Below are positions 25,640 to 35,200 of a stretch of 37,753 nucleotides of DNA, piece after piece (within the stretch, counting starts at the first letter, position 1; each line of letters begins with the position of its first letter). Origin of the DNA: an uncultured Planctomycetota bacterium (GTDB taxonomy: Bacteria; Planctomycetota; Planctomycetia; Pirellulales; Thermoguttaceae); assembly GCA_900317365.1 (NCBI GenBank), contig ONGM01000150.1, positions 1-37,753 on the forward strand, read 5' to 3'. The translations under genes were made by a program, and so were the position numbers. Below the pieces are notes generated by a model that had not been told where the DNA came from, ran no database searches, and saw only the letters and a list, made by a program, of their open reading frames with translations.

Positions 25640-27532
25640 TTAGAACGATAGGCGCGTAACAAATTCCGTTCTCAACGCGTCGGCCGTCTTGGTCGAAATG
25701 ATCGACGGCGACGAACCGGAAACGTCCGTCTTTTGATAACCGGTTTGCCAATAGCTGAACTCCAACCCCGTCATGAAATTCGCCGTCCAGTTATAAATGA
25801 CGTTTGTAAAGTAAATCTGGTTTTTCGTTCTCGCCGTAGCGACGCCGTTTGTCGCGAGGGACGTTCCGACGAGATCCGACCCCTTAGGCTTGTCGACGCC
25901 GTATCCGACATTCGTTGCGAGTTGTTTCGTCCAGTCGTAGTGAACCGCCGCCCACCAGCCTCTATCGTCAATCGCCTCGCGTCTGTATAAATCGACTCCC
26001 TGGTTGATAGCGCCGCAGAACGAACTCAGGTTGGAACCCTGATAGTACTCGCCCTGAAGTTTGAATTTCTTTGTAATCGGAAGATCGACGTCGAGGTTCG
26101 CCGACCACGTCTTGATCTTTTTACGTTCCGCCGTAGAAGCTATCGGAACGCCTGCGATCGGGGAGAACGTAAAGCGTTGTTCGCCGATGTGTCCGGAAAG
26201 TCCGATCGTAATTGGAAGTCCGCAACGCGCCTGCTTGAAGAGTTCGATCGCAAAACGACCTTCGATTACCGGCCACGCCGCCGACGCAGGGGACACGCCG
26301 GCCGTCGACGTATAGTCTCCGAGAACGTCGTCGAAAATACCGATTTGTCCGAGCAAATGCAGGTCGGGGCTACTCGTCCAGCCTTGCTCGACGCGAGCCT
26401 GCGCCCGACGATATTGAATGTTGCCGGCAAAGGCGCCGGGAAGATAGTTGAGCATTTGAGGGGCGCCGGGCGAGATGATTTCCCAGTCTTGCCCGAATAC
26501 GAATCGTCGCTCGTGCTGAGCGTCGACGAGTTCGGCAAACGCGCGCCGAAGTTGAACGCCGCCTTTGTTTTTAGAACCGCTCGCGACGCCTTGGAAATCA
26601 AATTCCGCCTGACCGCCTAAGGTCGCGTTAAGCGCTTCGATTCTTGGTCCTTCGATTTTAAGACCAATTCTCGAGGTTCTGGCGTCGACGGCGAAATCCG
26701 CCGTGTTGTCGACGTCGGGGTTTTGTAGATATAGAATGTACTCTCCGGGGATGGCGCGTTGCGTGTCGCTGGATACGGCGAGATTGAGGAATCCGTATGG
26801 CGTGATTTTAAGATCGCCTTTCTTCCACACGAATCCTTTCGCCTCTTCGCGCAAGGCTTCGACGTCGGCTTTAGTAACGGGATCGTTCTCTTTCGCCGTC
26901 TCTAAATCGAGAGGGGGAAGCGAATCGTTTTCTAAAGTGAGCATAGTTGGCTTCGCGGCGGTGACGACGACGGTTTTTTCCGGGTCGACAATTTCAACGG
27001 CCGGGGGCGCAGGCGCGGCGTGCGAATTAAAGAACCTTGCGCGCGCTCTGCGGAACGGGCGAAGATTGGGAAATAGCCCGGGTTCCTCTTCGTAGTAAAC
27101 GGTCGTTTCCGATTCAACGACGGCGCGATTAAGATTTGCCGCCCCGCCTTCTTGCTCGAACCTAACGTCTGAACTCTTTACAGACGCGGCGGGCAACTCC
27201 GTTTGATCCGTCTCTTCCAAGCTAGGTTTTAGCGCCGCAGGATCGTTCTTCGGCGATCGTGTCAATCGTTCTTTTATCGTTGCTGATCGTTCCGAGACGA
27301 CGCTGGCAACCTTCGGCGGTTCCACTACCCGGTTCTGTTCCTCGTTTGCTTCGTTCTCGAGTTCGAACAATAAAAGCGGTTTTGCGCCCTTCTGTTCGTC
27401 ACTGTCGGCGTTTGCGTTCGCAACGGTTCCGAGAAGCGACAGAGACAAAAATATCGCCGTCGCGCCCCGGAGCGGACTCCGTAATCGCCCAATGAAACAG
27501 CGGTTCCTCCGCTTTGCTGATTGGCAATCCAT
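25640..27532 (-). CDS. DcaP-like outer-membrane porin
   Basis: A 630-residue beta-barrel protein. An N-terminal signal sequence ends near ANANA (residues about 38-42). Residues 43-210 form a disordered Pro/Glu/Ala-rich extension. A short helix (VTKADVEALREEAKGF) precedes the barrel, which begins KITPYGFLNLAV as in DcaP-type porins of Gram-negative bacteria. The remainder alternates short strands and loops, e.g. FVFGQDWEIISPGAPQ, and ends in phenylalanine (TRLSF), the usual outer-membrane assembly signal. Substrate unknown. ATG 27532 lacks a ribosome site and lies only about seven bases from the predicted transcript start. A GGAGG inside the frame precedes an ATT codon that would give a tidy signal peptide. 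Divergent from the MFS gene. Confidence 0.82.
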   Translation of the reverse strand: MDCQSAKRRNRCFIGRLRSPLRGATAIFLSLSLLGTVANANADSDEQKGAKPLLLFELENEANEEQNRVVEPPKVASVVSERSATIKERLTRSPKNDPAALKPSLEETDQTELPAASVKSSDVRFEQEGGAANLNRAVVESETTVYYEEEPGLFPNLRPFRRARARFFNSHAAPAPPAVEIVDPEKTVVVTAAKPTMLTLENDSLPPLDLETAKENDPVTKADVEALREEAKGFVWKKGDLKITPYGFLNLAVSSDTQRAIPGEYILYLQNPDVDNTADFAVDARTSRIGLKIEGPRIEALNATLGGQAEFDFQGVASGSKNKGGVQLRRAFAELVDAQHERRFVFGQDWEIISPGAPQMLNYLPGAFAGNIQYRRAQARVEQGWTSSPDLHLLGQIGIFDDVLGDYTSTAGVSPASAAWPVIEGRFAIELFKQARCGLPITIGLSGHIGEQRFTFSPIAGVPIASTAERKKIKTWSANLDVDLPITKKFKLQGEYYQGSNLSSFCGAINQGVDLYRREAIDDRGWWAAVHYDWTKQLATNVGYGVDKPKGSDLVGTSLATNGVATARTKNQIYFTNVIYNWTANFMTGLEFSYWQTGYQKTDVSGSSPSIISTKTADALRTEFVTRLSF

Positions 27533-27545
27533 TGCGCTTTTCCAT

Positions 27546-27575
27546 ATTATGTTATTCGCGCGAGGCGTTCGTCAA
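27546..27575 (-). promoter_or_regulatory. Promoter of the porin gene
   Basis: On the minus strand TTGACG (27575-27570) and CATAAT (27551-27546) each match five of six consensus bases with an 18-bp spacer. The transcript would begin near 27539, leaving almost no leader before ATG 27532. Confidence 0.5.
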
Positions 27576-27749
27576 ACGGAACCGCCGTCGCCCAGTGTTT
27601 TGTAGCGTTTATTGTACCGAGTCCCCACTAGCGCTCCTAATCTACGGGAACCCCTCAATCATTTTTCGGCGCTATTATGTGCCTAAATTGACCTCATTTT
27701 GCCCCATGTTAAATTTTCATCAAAAAAAGTTGTCGAAGTCGAAAATAAG

Positions 27750-27778
27750 TTGAAAAGACGTCGCGGAACAGTTAAAAT
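27750..27778 (+). promoter_or_regulatory. Promoter of the MFS transporter gene
   Basis: TTGAAA (27750-27755) and TAAAAT (27773-27778) each match five of six consensus bases, with a 17-bp spacer. The leader to ATG 27939 is about 155 bases, in which no known motif was recognised. Confidence 0.6.
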
Positions 27779-27938
27779 GAGAGCGTGTTTGCCATACGAG
27801 TCTCCAGGAAGAAGATCGAGCGCGTCGTCGCTATTGGCAACGTTGACGCCACAATGGAGTCGCGCGTCAGGACAATTAACAGAGTTTCAAACTTGAAACT
27901 TTCGCGAAAATAGAACTTTTGAGATTAGGAGAAAAACT

Positions 27939-29774
27939 ATGGCCGAAGGTAAAGGCGGTCTTGGGACGTACCTGCGCTTGCAGCTCGCCTACGGACTGGA
28001 ATTTGCTATTTGGGGTTGCTGGTCCTACGCGGTCGGCACGTTTTGCTCGCAAAATAATATTGCGCAAGGTTGGCTTTATTCTGCGTTCGCGCTTGGCGCG
28101 CTTTTCGCGCCGGTCTTTGGACCGATCGCCGATAAGAAATTCGCCGCGCAGAAAGTTTTCGCTTTCATGCAACTGATCTGCGGCGGCGCGCTCTTCGCGT
28201 GCCATGCGCTCGCGCAAAAGGCGGCTGAAAGCGGACTCGCGGCAAAAGCCGTTGAAGGCGCGCCCGTGTCTCCCGGTATCGCGTGGATCGTTATGATGTT
28301 TATCGCCGGTCTTATGTTTATGCCGTCGATTCCGCTTCTGAACGCGATCGTCTTCAAGCACATTCCGGATAAAAACAAGGCTTCGTTGGTCTTTATTTTC
28401 GGAACGATCGGTTGGATTCTCGTGAACCTTGTGATCGGTAAAGACAGGTTTTTCAACTTCGGGAATTTCTATATGCTCGACGGCGGTCTCGCGATCTTCC
28501 TCGCGATCTACGCGTTGACGCTTCCGAACACTCCGCCGGCTGGAGCGGCGAGCGGCGGCGATCCCTTTGGGTTCAAAGCGTTCAAACTCTTCGGCAAGTT
28601 CCAATTCTTCATCTTCATTCTTTGCGCGACTTTGGTTGGAATTTTCGGTTCGAACTACTACTTCGCGTTCGTCGGTCAATGCTTCCCGGAAAAGGGCGTT
28701 TTGAACCAATTTAGCGAACTCATCTTCATGGCGCTTCTCGCGGTCGCCGTTGCGAAGTGCGGTTTGAAGTGGGTTCTCACCCTCGGTATGGTCGCGTGGG
28801 GCGTTCGTTATCTGTGCTTCGCTTCCGGCGACGATAAACTTGCGTTGGTCGGTATTCTTTGCCACGGCGTCGCGTACGCGTTCCTGTACACCGCCGCGTA
28901 CATGTACGGCGACAAGGTCGCTCCGAAAGAGATGAAGGCGAGCGTCCAAGCGCTGATCGCGTTCATGCTACTCGGCGTCGCGCAATTCCTTTCCGGCGTT
29001 GCCGCTGACACGATGATTGAAAAATTCCCGGCACAAGCGTCCACTCCTGCCGTAACGGCGCCCGCCGAAAACGCTCCCGAAGTCGCTGCGCCGGAAGAAG
29101 AAGCCGCTCCTGCCGAAGCTGCGCTCTTCTCCTTCGCTTCCGTCGCGTATGCGCAAGACGAATCGATCGACAATGTTGTTGACGCCGCTCAAGACGCTGT
29201 TTCCGACGCCGCCGACGCTGCGACGGACGCCGTCTCCGACACGATTGACAGCGCTCAAGACGCTGTTTCCGACGCTGTTGACACGGCGACGGACGCCGTT
29301 TCCGATACGGTTGACGCCGCGCAAGACGCTATTTCCGACGCCGCCGACGCCGCGACGGACGCCGTTTCCGATACGGTTGACGCCGCGCAAGACGCTATTT
29401 CCGACGCCGTTGACACGGCGACTGACGCTGTCTCCGAAACGGTTGACGCTACGGCCGACGCGGTTTCCGACGCCGTTGAAAGCGCGACCGACACGGTTTC
29501 CGACGCCGTTGACGCTGTGAAGGAAAACGTAACCGAGTCCGTCTCCGTTGAAGAAGGCTCCGCCGAAGCTACGTCGGGCGACGTTGCGACCACCGAAACC
29601 ACTTCTGAGAAAAAGGTCAGCTTCATTGAGTCTTTGAAGACCGTTTGGAGTCAAGAGCAGTGGGCGAAATACGACTGGAAGAAGATTTGGGGAATTCCCG
29701 CCGTCTTCTGCCTCTTCTGGGCGGTCGTTTTCGCGCTTTTAGCCAGAGAGCCTAAAGACGCCGACGAAGAGTAG
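27939..29774 (+). CDS. MFS nucleoside-permease-type transporter with large repeat insertion
   Basis: An inner-membrane carrier of the NupG/nucleoside:H+ symporter type. The opening LRLQLAYGLEFAIWGCWSYA and the GPIADKKFAAQKV loop (61-73) are family-like. Eleven hydrophobic helices fit in residues 12-358 and a twelfth in 583-602 (WGIPAVFCLFWAVVFALLA). Usual length is about 400-440; this is 611. The excess is an insertion of roughly 200 residues (about 362-565) between helices 11 and 12, predicted periplasmic. It is Ala/Pro/Glu-rich at first, then passes SVAYAQDE and an Ala/Asp/Val repeat of 22 residues (414-523). Helix 12 is preceded by YDWKKIWGIPA, matching the DW-xx-IW-xPA pattern expected directly after helix 11, so the reading frame is intact. 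AGGAG lies seven bases before the ATG. Nucleoside transport is inferred from family only. Confidence 0.87.
   Translation: MAEGKGGLGTYLRLQLAYGLEFAIWGCWSYAVGTFCSQNNIAQGWLYSAFALGALFAPVFGPIADKKFAAQKVFAFMQLICGGALFACHALAQKAAESGLAAKAVEGAPVSPGIAWIVMMFIAGLMFMPSIPLLNAIVFKHIPDKNKASLVFIFGTIGWILVNLVIGKDRFFNFGNFYMLDGGLAIFLAIYALTLPNTPPAGAASGGDPFGFKAFKLFGKFQFFIFILCATLVGIFGSNYYFAFVGQCFPEKGVLNQFSELIFMALLAVAVAKCGLKWVLTLGMVAWGVRYLCFASGDDKLALVGILCHGVAYAFLYTAAYMYGDKVAPKEMKASVQALIAFMLLGVAQFLSGVAADTMIEKFPAQASTPAVTAPAENAPEVAAPEEEAAPAEAALFSFASVAYAQDESIDNVVDAAQDAVSDAADAATDAVSDTIDSAQDAVSDAVDTATDAVSDTVDAAQDAISDAADAATDAVSDTVDAAQDAISDAVDTATDAVSETVDATADAVSDAVESATDTVSDAVDAVKENVTESVSVEEGSAEATSGDVATTETTSEKKVSFIESLKTVWSQEQWAKYDWKKIWGIPAVFCLFWAVVFALLAREPKDADEE
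29178..29507 (+). repeat. Five in-frame 66-bp tandem repeats within the MFS gene
   Basis: Units start at 29178, 29244, 29310, 29376 and 29442 with an exact 66-bp period; a partial sixth begins at 29508. Each codes 22 residues made of two 11-residue halves of the form DAxxDAVSDxV. The third and fourth units share their first 33 bases exactly. The 11-residue period predicts a long amphipathic helix or right-handed coiled coil. The DNA repeat is likely to change in copy number by slippage. Confidence 0.9.
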
Positions 29775-29820
29775 TGATCGTTCTGAGTCTACGCGCTTTG
29801 CGTAGGCGTTAAAGAAAGAT

Positions 29821-29864
29821 AATGCGTTCGGATTCGACAGCAGTCGGTTCGAACGCATTTTTTT
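29821..29864 (+). terminator. Rho-independent terminator of the MFS gene
   Basis: AATGCGTTCG (29821-29830) pairs with CGAACGCATT (29850-29859), followed by a T-run to 29864. A smaller hairpin without T-run (CTACGC/GCGTAG, 29789-29805) precedes it. Confidence 0.8.
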
Positions 29865-29884
29865 GAAGCCTTGGCGTTGGGTTG

Positions 29885-29917
29885 CGATTACAATAGTATT
29901 GTCGGAAATCGTAATCG
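29885..29917. promoter_or_regulatory. Nested inverted repeats upstream of the BON gene
   Basis: CGATTAC (29885-29891) and GTAATCG (29911-29917) enclose a second inverted repeat, CAATA-G-TATTG (29891-29901). This nested arrangement 125 bases before the BON ATG could be an operator or a structured RNA; TACAAT at 29889-29894 could be a -10. No assignment is made. Confidence 0.35.
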
Positions 29918-30041
29918 ACTGAATTTGAGAGAAAGGACCGATTGTAATAGGTCGTGTTTTTTTTCGCGAGAGCTCGTCTTTTTTTGCCGACGATCTCAGT
30001 AGAATTATCGCGCATTTGCGCGCAGGAAGGAGCGTTTTGTT

Positions 30042-30797
30042 ATGACGCGAAATCGTATGAAAAGTCTATCGACGCTTTCACTGAGCGTTTTTGTCGCCGT
30101 CGCGTCGTGGTTATCGTGTGGAGCGACGTTCGCGCAAGAGGAAACGGACGTTGCGACTTCGATGGGCGTCGGTATGCAAAGCCGCTTTGCTTCCGGAGCT
30201 ACCCCGATCACGATTCAACGCACAAAGATTGTCCCGGGAACGCCGATGACCGTTAGTTCGACGATGAGCAATATTCTCACGAGCAACAACAACGCGTCGT
30301 CCTTCGGCGGAATTCTGGCGCGTTACGACCTTTCCAACTTTGGAAAGTTCTTCGCGACCGGTCAATTGCAACAGCGACCACTTAGCGAGCGTGTGAGTCA
30401 GCTTGAGTCGATTGAACAGGACAACGCCGTCGAAAACGTTGAAATGGATCGTATGTATCCGCCAAGACTCGTTTTAGATTTTAACGAGAGGCCGATGCAT
30501 TCTTTAACGACGCCAACGGCGCGCGCTCAGATCGCAAATAAGGTAGAGAACGCGATTTCTCGTTTCGACTTTGATCGTCAGGTAGAGTCGGTTAAAGTCG
30601 AAAGCGTCGGTTCGACGGTAACGATTAGCGGTAAGGTCAAGTCGGAACGACTTGCCAATTTGCTCGTGAACGTTGTTTCGTTGCAGGCGGGCGTCGAGGA
30701 GGTTGTTAACGAGATCGAGGTTCTTAATCCCGGTGAGGAAAAGGTTGACTCCGTAGGGCGTCCGATCACTTCCAGAACCCGAACGCGCGGTCGATAA
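30042..30797 (+). CDS. Exported BON-domain protein
   Basis: A 251-residue envelope protein. A signal peptide of about 31 residues ends ATFAQ. Residues 35-145 have low complexity at first and no recognised domain. A BON domain occupies about 158-232: paired helices and strands including ARAQIANKVENAISRF, VKVESVGSTVTISGKVKS and LLVNVVSLQAGVEEVVNEIE, with the conserved glycine in SGKV. BON domains bind membranes or other envelope components and appear in periplasmic OsmY-like proteins and at the N-terminus of some secretins. A basic tail (SRTRTRGR) ends the protein. AGGAAGGAG lies nine bases before the ATG. It converges on the lipoprotein-secretin pair, so a link to that system is possible but unproven. 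Confidence 0.85.
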   Translation: MTRNRMKSLSTLSLSVFVAVASWLSCGATFAQEETDVATSMGVGMQSRFASGATPITIQRTKIVPGTPMTVSSTMSNILTSNNNASSFGGILARYDLSNFGKFFATGQLQQRPLSERVSQLESIEQDNAVENVEMDRMYPPRLVLDFNERPMHSLTTPTARAQIANKVENAISRFDFDRQVESVKVESVGSTVTISGKVKSERLANLLVNVVSLQAGVEEVVNEIEVLNPGEEKVDSVGRPITSRTRTRGR

Positions 30798-30820
30798 ATC
30801 GTCTCGATGTTGAAAAATAA

Positions 30821-30865
30821 AAACGCCTGAATTATCGCGAATCGATAGTTCAGGCGTTTCGTTTT
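30821..30865. terminator. Bidirectional terminator between BON gene and lipoprotein gene
   Basis: A 17-bp stem (30821-30837 with 30843-30859, one mismatched pair) contains CGCCTGAA/TTCAGGCG. A-rich and T-rich flanks on both sides allow termination in both directions; its right edge overlaps the lipoprotein stop codon region. Confidence 0.8.
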
Positions 30866-32195
30866 AGTACGCGCCGTACTTTTTTACATAGATTTCCGTC
30901 GGAGGAGCGTTGGAATCGACGTTGAAGTCGTCGAGAGCGTCAAGCTCGCTGGGCGCGCGCTTTTGATTGAGAGGCGCCGCGTTCCCAGCGCGAGGTTTCT
31001 CGAAGCCGTCCGGCGCTTGGTTAGGCGAGGAAGACGTTGCTTTCGATTCCTTGTTGACGTCAGATTTCATTTCGACGACGGGACGACCTAACATCGGCGA
31101 GGGCTCGGAACGGATCGTGTTATCGGGTCCCTTTGCGTATTCTTTTTCCGCGAGTTCGCTAAATTGATTGGCAAGTTGCGAATAACTCTGATTTTGCGCC
31201 TGCTGAAAATCAGCGAGCGACTCAGACATATTGAACTCGCGCGCCGCCATTCCCCCGCGCGCGTCTCTAATCGGACTCGCAGAGTTGTCTTTTGCGCTTT
31301 GTTCTCTGCGGTATTCTTCCGTTCGCGCTTCGAGATTTGAGCGATAACGCTCTTGCTTCTCTTTGTTTTGTTCGAGAATACTTGCGATTTTTGCGGCGCG
31401 TTTCTTTTCCATTTCCTCCATGTACGAAACGTTTTGAACGTTAGATTGCTTGTCGACGTTTTCGAACTGCGAGCTGGAAAGATCGATGTTGTCCTTAACG
31501 CGCGTTTTTGAATTGAGGTCAATTTCCTCTTGCTGACGCTTGCGAGCGGAATAGCGAGCCTGCAAAGCGGAGATCGGGCTAATATCGTCGTCTTCGGAGA
31601 GTCCGAGAGTTCGACGCGCGATCATTTCAGCCTCCGATTCAGGCGACTTTTCTTCTTTCTTCTTCACAGGGGGCGAGGTGCCCATAACAGTCGTGCGAAT
31701 CTCTTTTGAAAGAGTTGCTTGCCCGGTTTTTGCGTCTTTGAAGACTGAGAGGATCGTGATTTCCTCTTCCGGTTGATCATACTCTCCCAAATCGAGATAC
31801 ACATGGTAGGAATACCCGTTTTCTTTGTCAAACTTTCGATGTTGTTCGTTGAGTTCCTTCGAGGTAATCACCATTTGCGCGTCAGGCTGAGTGAGCGTAA
31901 CGCCTTCTTTTTGACTGTAGTAGACGTTGACAGTAAGATCCCCGTCGACCATGATGGCGCGCGTGTAGCTATTTTTCTTAAAGAAGCGAATAACTCCGCC
32001 TTTTCCGCGTCGCAGTGGAAGATCCGGATCGTCAGGCTTGAAGGGATAGTCTTTCCAGTAATCTTCAAACATCTCGACTTTTTCCGGTTGCGGATCGCCG
32101 AAGAGAATGTATTTCCTCGGACCTACGCTTGAACACGCCGTTGCGCAGAGCGTAATAACGAGGACAGTTATGATAGACGCAAGTGATTGTTTCAT
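30864..32195 (-). CDS. Unrecognised lipoprotein downstream of the secretin
   Basis: A 443-residue protein with a lipoprotein signal: hydrophobic helix (about 5-17) and lipobox-like ATAC, C21 being the acylation site. Residues 22-190 look folded, with FGDPQPEKVEMFEDYW, RAIMVDGDLTVNVYYS and YSYHVYLDLGEYDQPEEEI; the latter part resembles a beta-sandwich. From about 190 to the end it is long, charged and low in complexity, with Gln/Lys/Glu-rich coiled-coil character (e.g. KKRAAKIASILEQNKEKQE). I do not recognise the family. ATG 32195 is chosen because a longer frame to 32309 overlaps the secretin gene and hides the signal peptide. It lies 92 bases after the secretin stop with no terminator between, so it may be a secretin partner such as a pilotin or assembly factor; that is inference. 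Confidence 0.75.
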   Translation of the reverse strand: MKQSLASIITVLVITLCATACSSVGPRKYILFGDPQPEKVEMFEDYWKDYPFKPDDPDLPLRRGKGGVIRFFKKNSYTRAIMVDGDLTVNVYYSQKEGVTLTQPDAQMVITSKELNEQHRKFDKENGYSYHVYLDLGEYDQPEEEITILSVFKDAKTGQATLSKEIRTTVMGTSPPVKKKEEKSPESEAEMIARRTLGLSEDDDISPISALQARYSARKRQQEEIDLNSKTRVKDNIDLSSSQFENVDKQSNVQNVSYMEEMEKKRAAKIASILEQNKEKQERYRSNLEARTEEYRREQSAKDNSASPIRDARGGMAAREFNMSESLADFQQAQNQSYSQLANQFSELAEKEYAKGPDNTIRSEPSPMLGRPVVEMKSDVNKESKATSSSPNQAPDGFEKPRAGNAAPLNQKRAPSELDALDDFNVDSNAPPTEIYVKKYGAY

Positions 32196-32287
32196 CGTGA
32201 ATCCATTCAGCGACGGTAACGAGCGAGATTTGAAGGATAACGCAAAATCGGCGCGAGGCGCAAATCGCCGCGCGCCGACATTTAAGA

Positions 32288-35200
32288 CTACTTCTGGAAC
32301 GAGGTCCAACGGAAGAGTTTAAAACTGGAGTTTTCCTCCGCGCTTTGATATGGAGCGGGTTCGTTGAAATCGATCCAGTAGAAGATCCGAGGTCGCGGAG
32401 GCGTCGCGCGCTTTGTCGGAGCCTGACCGCGGAAAATCGTTCTTGAACCGGCGTCGCTTCTTTCGAGCCTTTCGTTCCCTTCTTCCTTGTCGGCGTTCGA
32501 CGTCTTGTCTTCGCGAGACTTGTTAGCGGTCGCTCTGAGATCGTCCGCGCGGCTTGCGTTCGCCACAGTTTGCTCCGTTAATAGTCTCGAGGAGTTGGGA
32601 GTCGACGTTCCGGCAAGCATTGCTTTTGCTCTTTCTTGTCTTTCAAGTTCCGTTGCGCGTCGCGCGTTCGTAGCGTCGTCGGGGTTTCCTTCACCGCTAC
32701 GCATAGCGATTCGAGCAGGCTCTCGCGCGTTGCCTTTCGGTCTGTTCAACCGCGCGTTTGCCGAGAAGTCGTTTTCGGCGTCGTCGAGAAGGAACTCGTC
32801 GTCAAGCAACTCGTCTTGATACGGCACGGCGGGCTTGTTTAATATCGAGTTCGACGGCGACGGCGCGTCGGAACGAGTCGACGGAGTCGGTCGCGTCGTG
32901 TACCGACGTTTTGCGGCGTACGCGTCGGCGGCCGAAGCCGGAGACGGCGCGCTTGATCCGACGCCGCCCATAGAGTACGAATTCGACGCGCCGTTCGTTG
33001 AATTCGTGGTTGGACGCGGTCTGTAATCTTTTGACGGAGAGTAGGGCGGCAGATTGTTCAGCTCGTCCATTTTGTCGGGATGAACAAGTTCGTGCAGAAG
33101 ACGTTTGGTCTTCTTATCCTGATAGCCCTGGTTGCAACTTGGATCGTACAGACCCATATTGCCGTTCATGCTCATCGCTTCGTCGAGGTTGATGTGCGTC
33201 TTGTTCATTTCAACGCGCAAGACCTCGTTGAAGTCGTTGGAGTCTTTCCTCATAATGCGAGGAGTCATGACGATCAAGAGTTCTTTTCTCGTTTCGACTT
33301 CCTGGTCGTATCTGAATAGCCATCCAACGACGGGCAGGTCTGAAACATAAGGCACGCCGCGACTGATTTTTTCTTTCGTTGAGGTGAGCAACCCGCCGAG
33401 CATGACCGTTTCGCCGTCGCGTGCGCTGATCGCGGTCATCGTCTGAATGGTATCGATTGATCGCGACTTAACGACTTCGCCGTTGTTCGAGTAAATCGGG
33501 GTGGCGTCGGAATCGTTTCCAAGACTCGACTTTTCGGCGCCGATTTCCATAACGACGCGCCCGTCGGAAGTAACGCGCGGCGTGACGAGCAGAATCAGCC
33601 CGACCGGCGTGTCGGTGGCGTTCATTTGGACGCCATAGTTCGTCATATTCGTACCGCTAATACGCGGAACGCGTTGACCGACGAGAATGAACGCCTGCTG
33701 GTTGTCCATAGCGGTAACTTGCGGACGGCTCAAAACTTGCAGACGGTTCTTTTCTCGCAAAGCGCGCAACGTCAGTTGAACGGAACGACTGCTTGCCGAG
33801 ACGACGAAACCGCCGTACCCGAGACTGGAGTCGCTCGCGCCCATGGCGAAGTTGTTTAAGACCTGACCGGCGATATTGGTGGGATTAACCGACGACGCCA
33901 TGTTCTTTCCGGGTCCGCTATTGCCGATGATGTCAAATCCCGGCGTTCCGGAGGATCCGGTGTTTGTCGACGTAATCATACTGCGATCAAACGACGCGGA
34001 GTTTTGAAGTCCGGATTCAATACCGAACTCTTCCTGGTTCGAAAGAGTGACTTCGGCGATTAAGACCTGGATTTGGACTTGCGGCGGGTCTTTGTCGAAG
34101 GTCTTGATCATTTCGAGAATCTTTTCCATTTCGTCGGGAGACGCGCTCACGATGATCGAATTGGAAATCGCTTCCGGAATAACGATGACCTGTTGCTCAA
34201 AGAGCTGGTAGTTCGAGAGAACTTCCGAAGCCGTTTCAAGGGTTTGCTTCTGCGACAAGTAGTTGTCGATCGCCTCCGCAACAACCATAGCCTGAATATT
34301 GCGAAGCTGTACGACTTCTTCTTTTCGTTCCGCAGTGTCCTTAACGTCGAGGGCAACGATGAGCGCGTCGACGATCGCGAGTTCTTTTGGCGCGGCGGCC
34401 GCGATGATCACGTTGGTTCGCGTGTCCATAGCAAACCGCACGGGCACAAAGGATTCTTCTTCGTCCGCTTGCGGCAACGTCGGGGTCGCCGTCGTATCGT
34501 CGGCGGTCGCGAGAAGGGTTTGGAGCGTTTGCAGAATCTGTTGCGCGTCGCCGTATCGAATTTGGAAGAATCGAATCTGCGCTTTTTTCGGCGCAATATC
34601 GAGCAGTTCAACGAGTCGTTCCATAAACTCGACGCAATCCTCAGGCGCCGTAACAATGAGTTGGTTATGGAACGCGTCCGCAACGACGTCGACGTCCATC
34701 ATGATGCCGGATTCGACAAGACGTTTTCCAGTGGAATCGACGGAGAAGAGCTGAAGAATCGGAAACTTCGCCGCCGTCGTGTCGAGTGTTCCTTGCTTCG
34801 CCGAAATAATGACGTTCTGAATGATCGTTCTGATGTTTTCCGCGAGCGAGTTTTTCAGCGGAATAATCTTCGTGACGAGCTTCGTGTCCGCCTTATTGAC
34901 GTCGAGTTCAACGAGGATTTTCTGAATTTCTTGCCAATCGTTGGGGGACGCTTGAATGACGAGCGAGTTTGCGCGGACGTCGGCGAAAACGCGGATGCGC
35001 GGCATGAAGCCAGAGGAGCCCGCAGCCGTCGGTAGCGTAAAGGCGTCGGTGAGCAGGGTTGCAATTTCGTCGGCGGAGGCGTACTTCAGGCGAGTAACGC
35101 GGAACGAACCCGCGCCGTCGGCGATCGGCTGATCGAAGAGTTGAACCAAGTTTTTCATGTCTTCGAACGCCTGTCCCCACCCGGCGATGAGCAACGCGTT

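Larger units (their letters stand above)
27533..27938. other. Divergent intergenic region, porin / MFS
   Basis: This 400-bp stretch has no gene but contains promoters facing both ways (27546-27575 minus; 27750-27778 plus) and an AT-rich middle (about 27655-27750). The + strand leader to the MFS gene is about 155 bases. Confidence 0.6.

Noticed and set aside
27876..28949. 357-codon minus-strand frame opposite the MFS gene
   Set aside because: Highly charged shadow of a membrane protein gene; the MFS frame is supported by motifs and ribosome site.
29178..29507. CRISPR-like periodic repeat
   Set aside because: The 66-bp period is in frame inside a gene, units are contiguous without unique spacers, and they encode a helical repeat.
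34073..35035. 320-codon + strand open frame opposite the secretin
   Set aside because: Antisense to well-conserved N-modules, with no ribosome site or recognisable domain.
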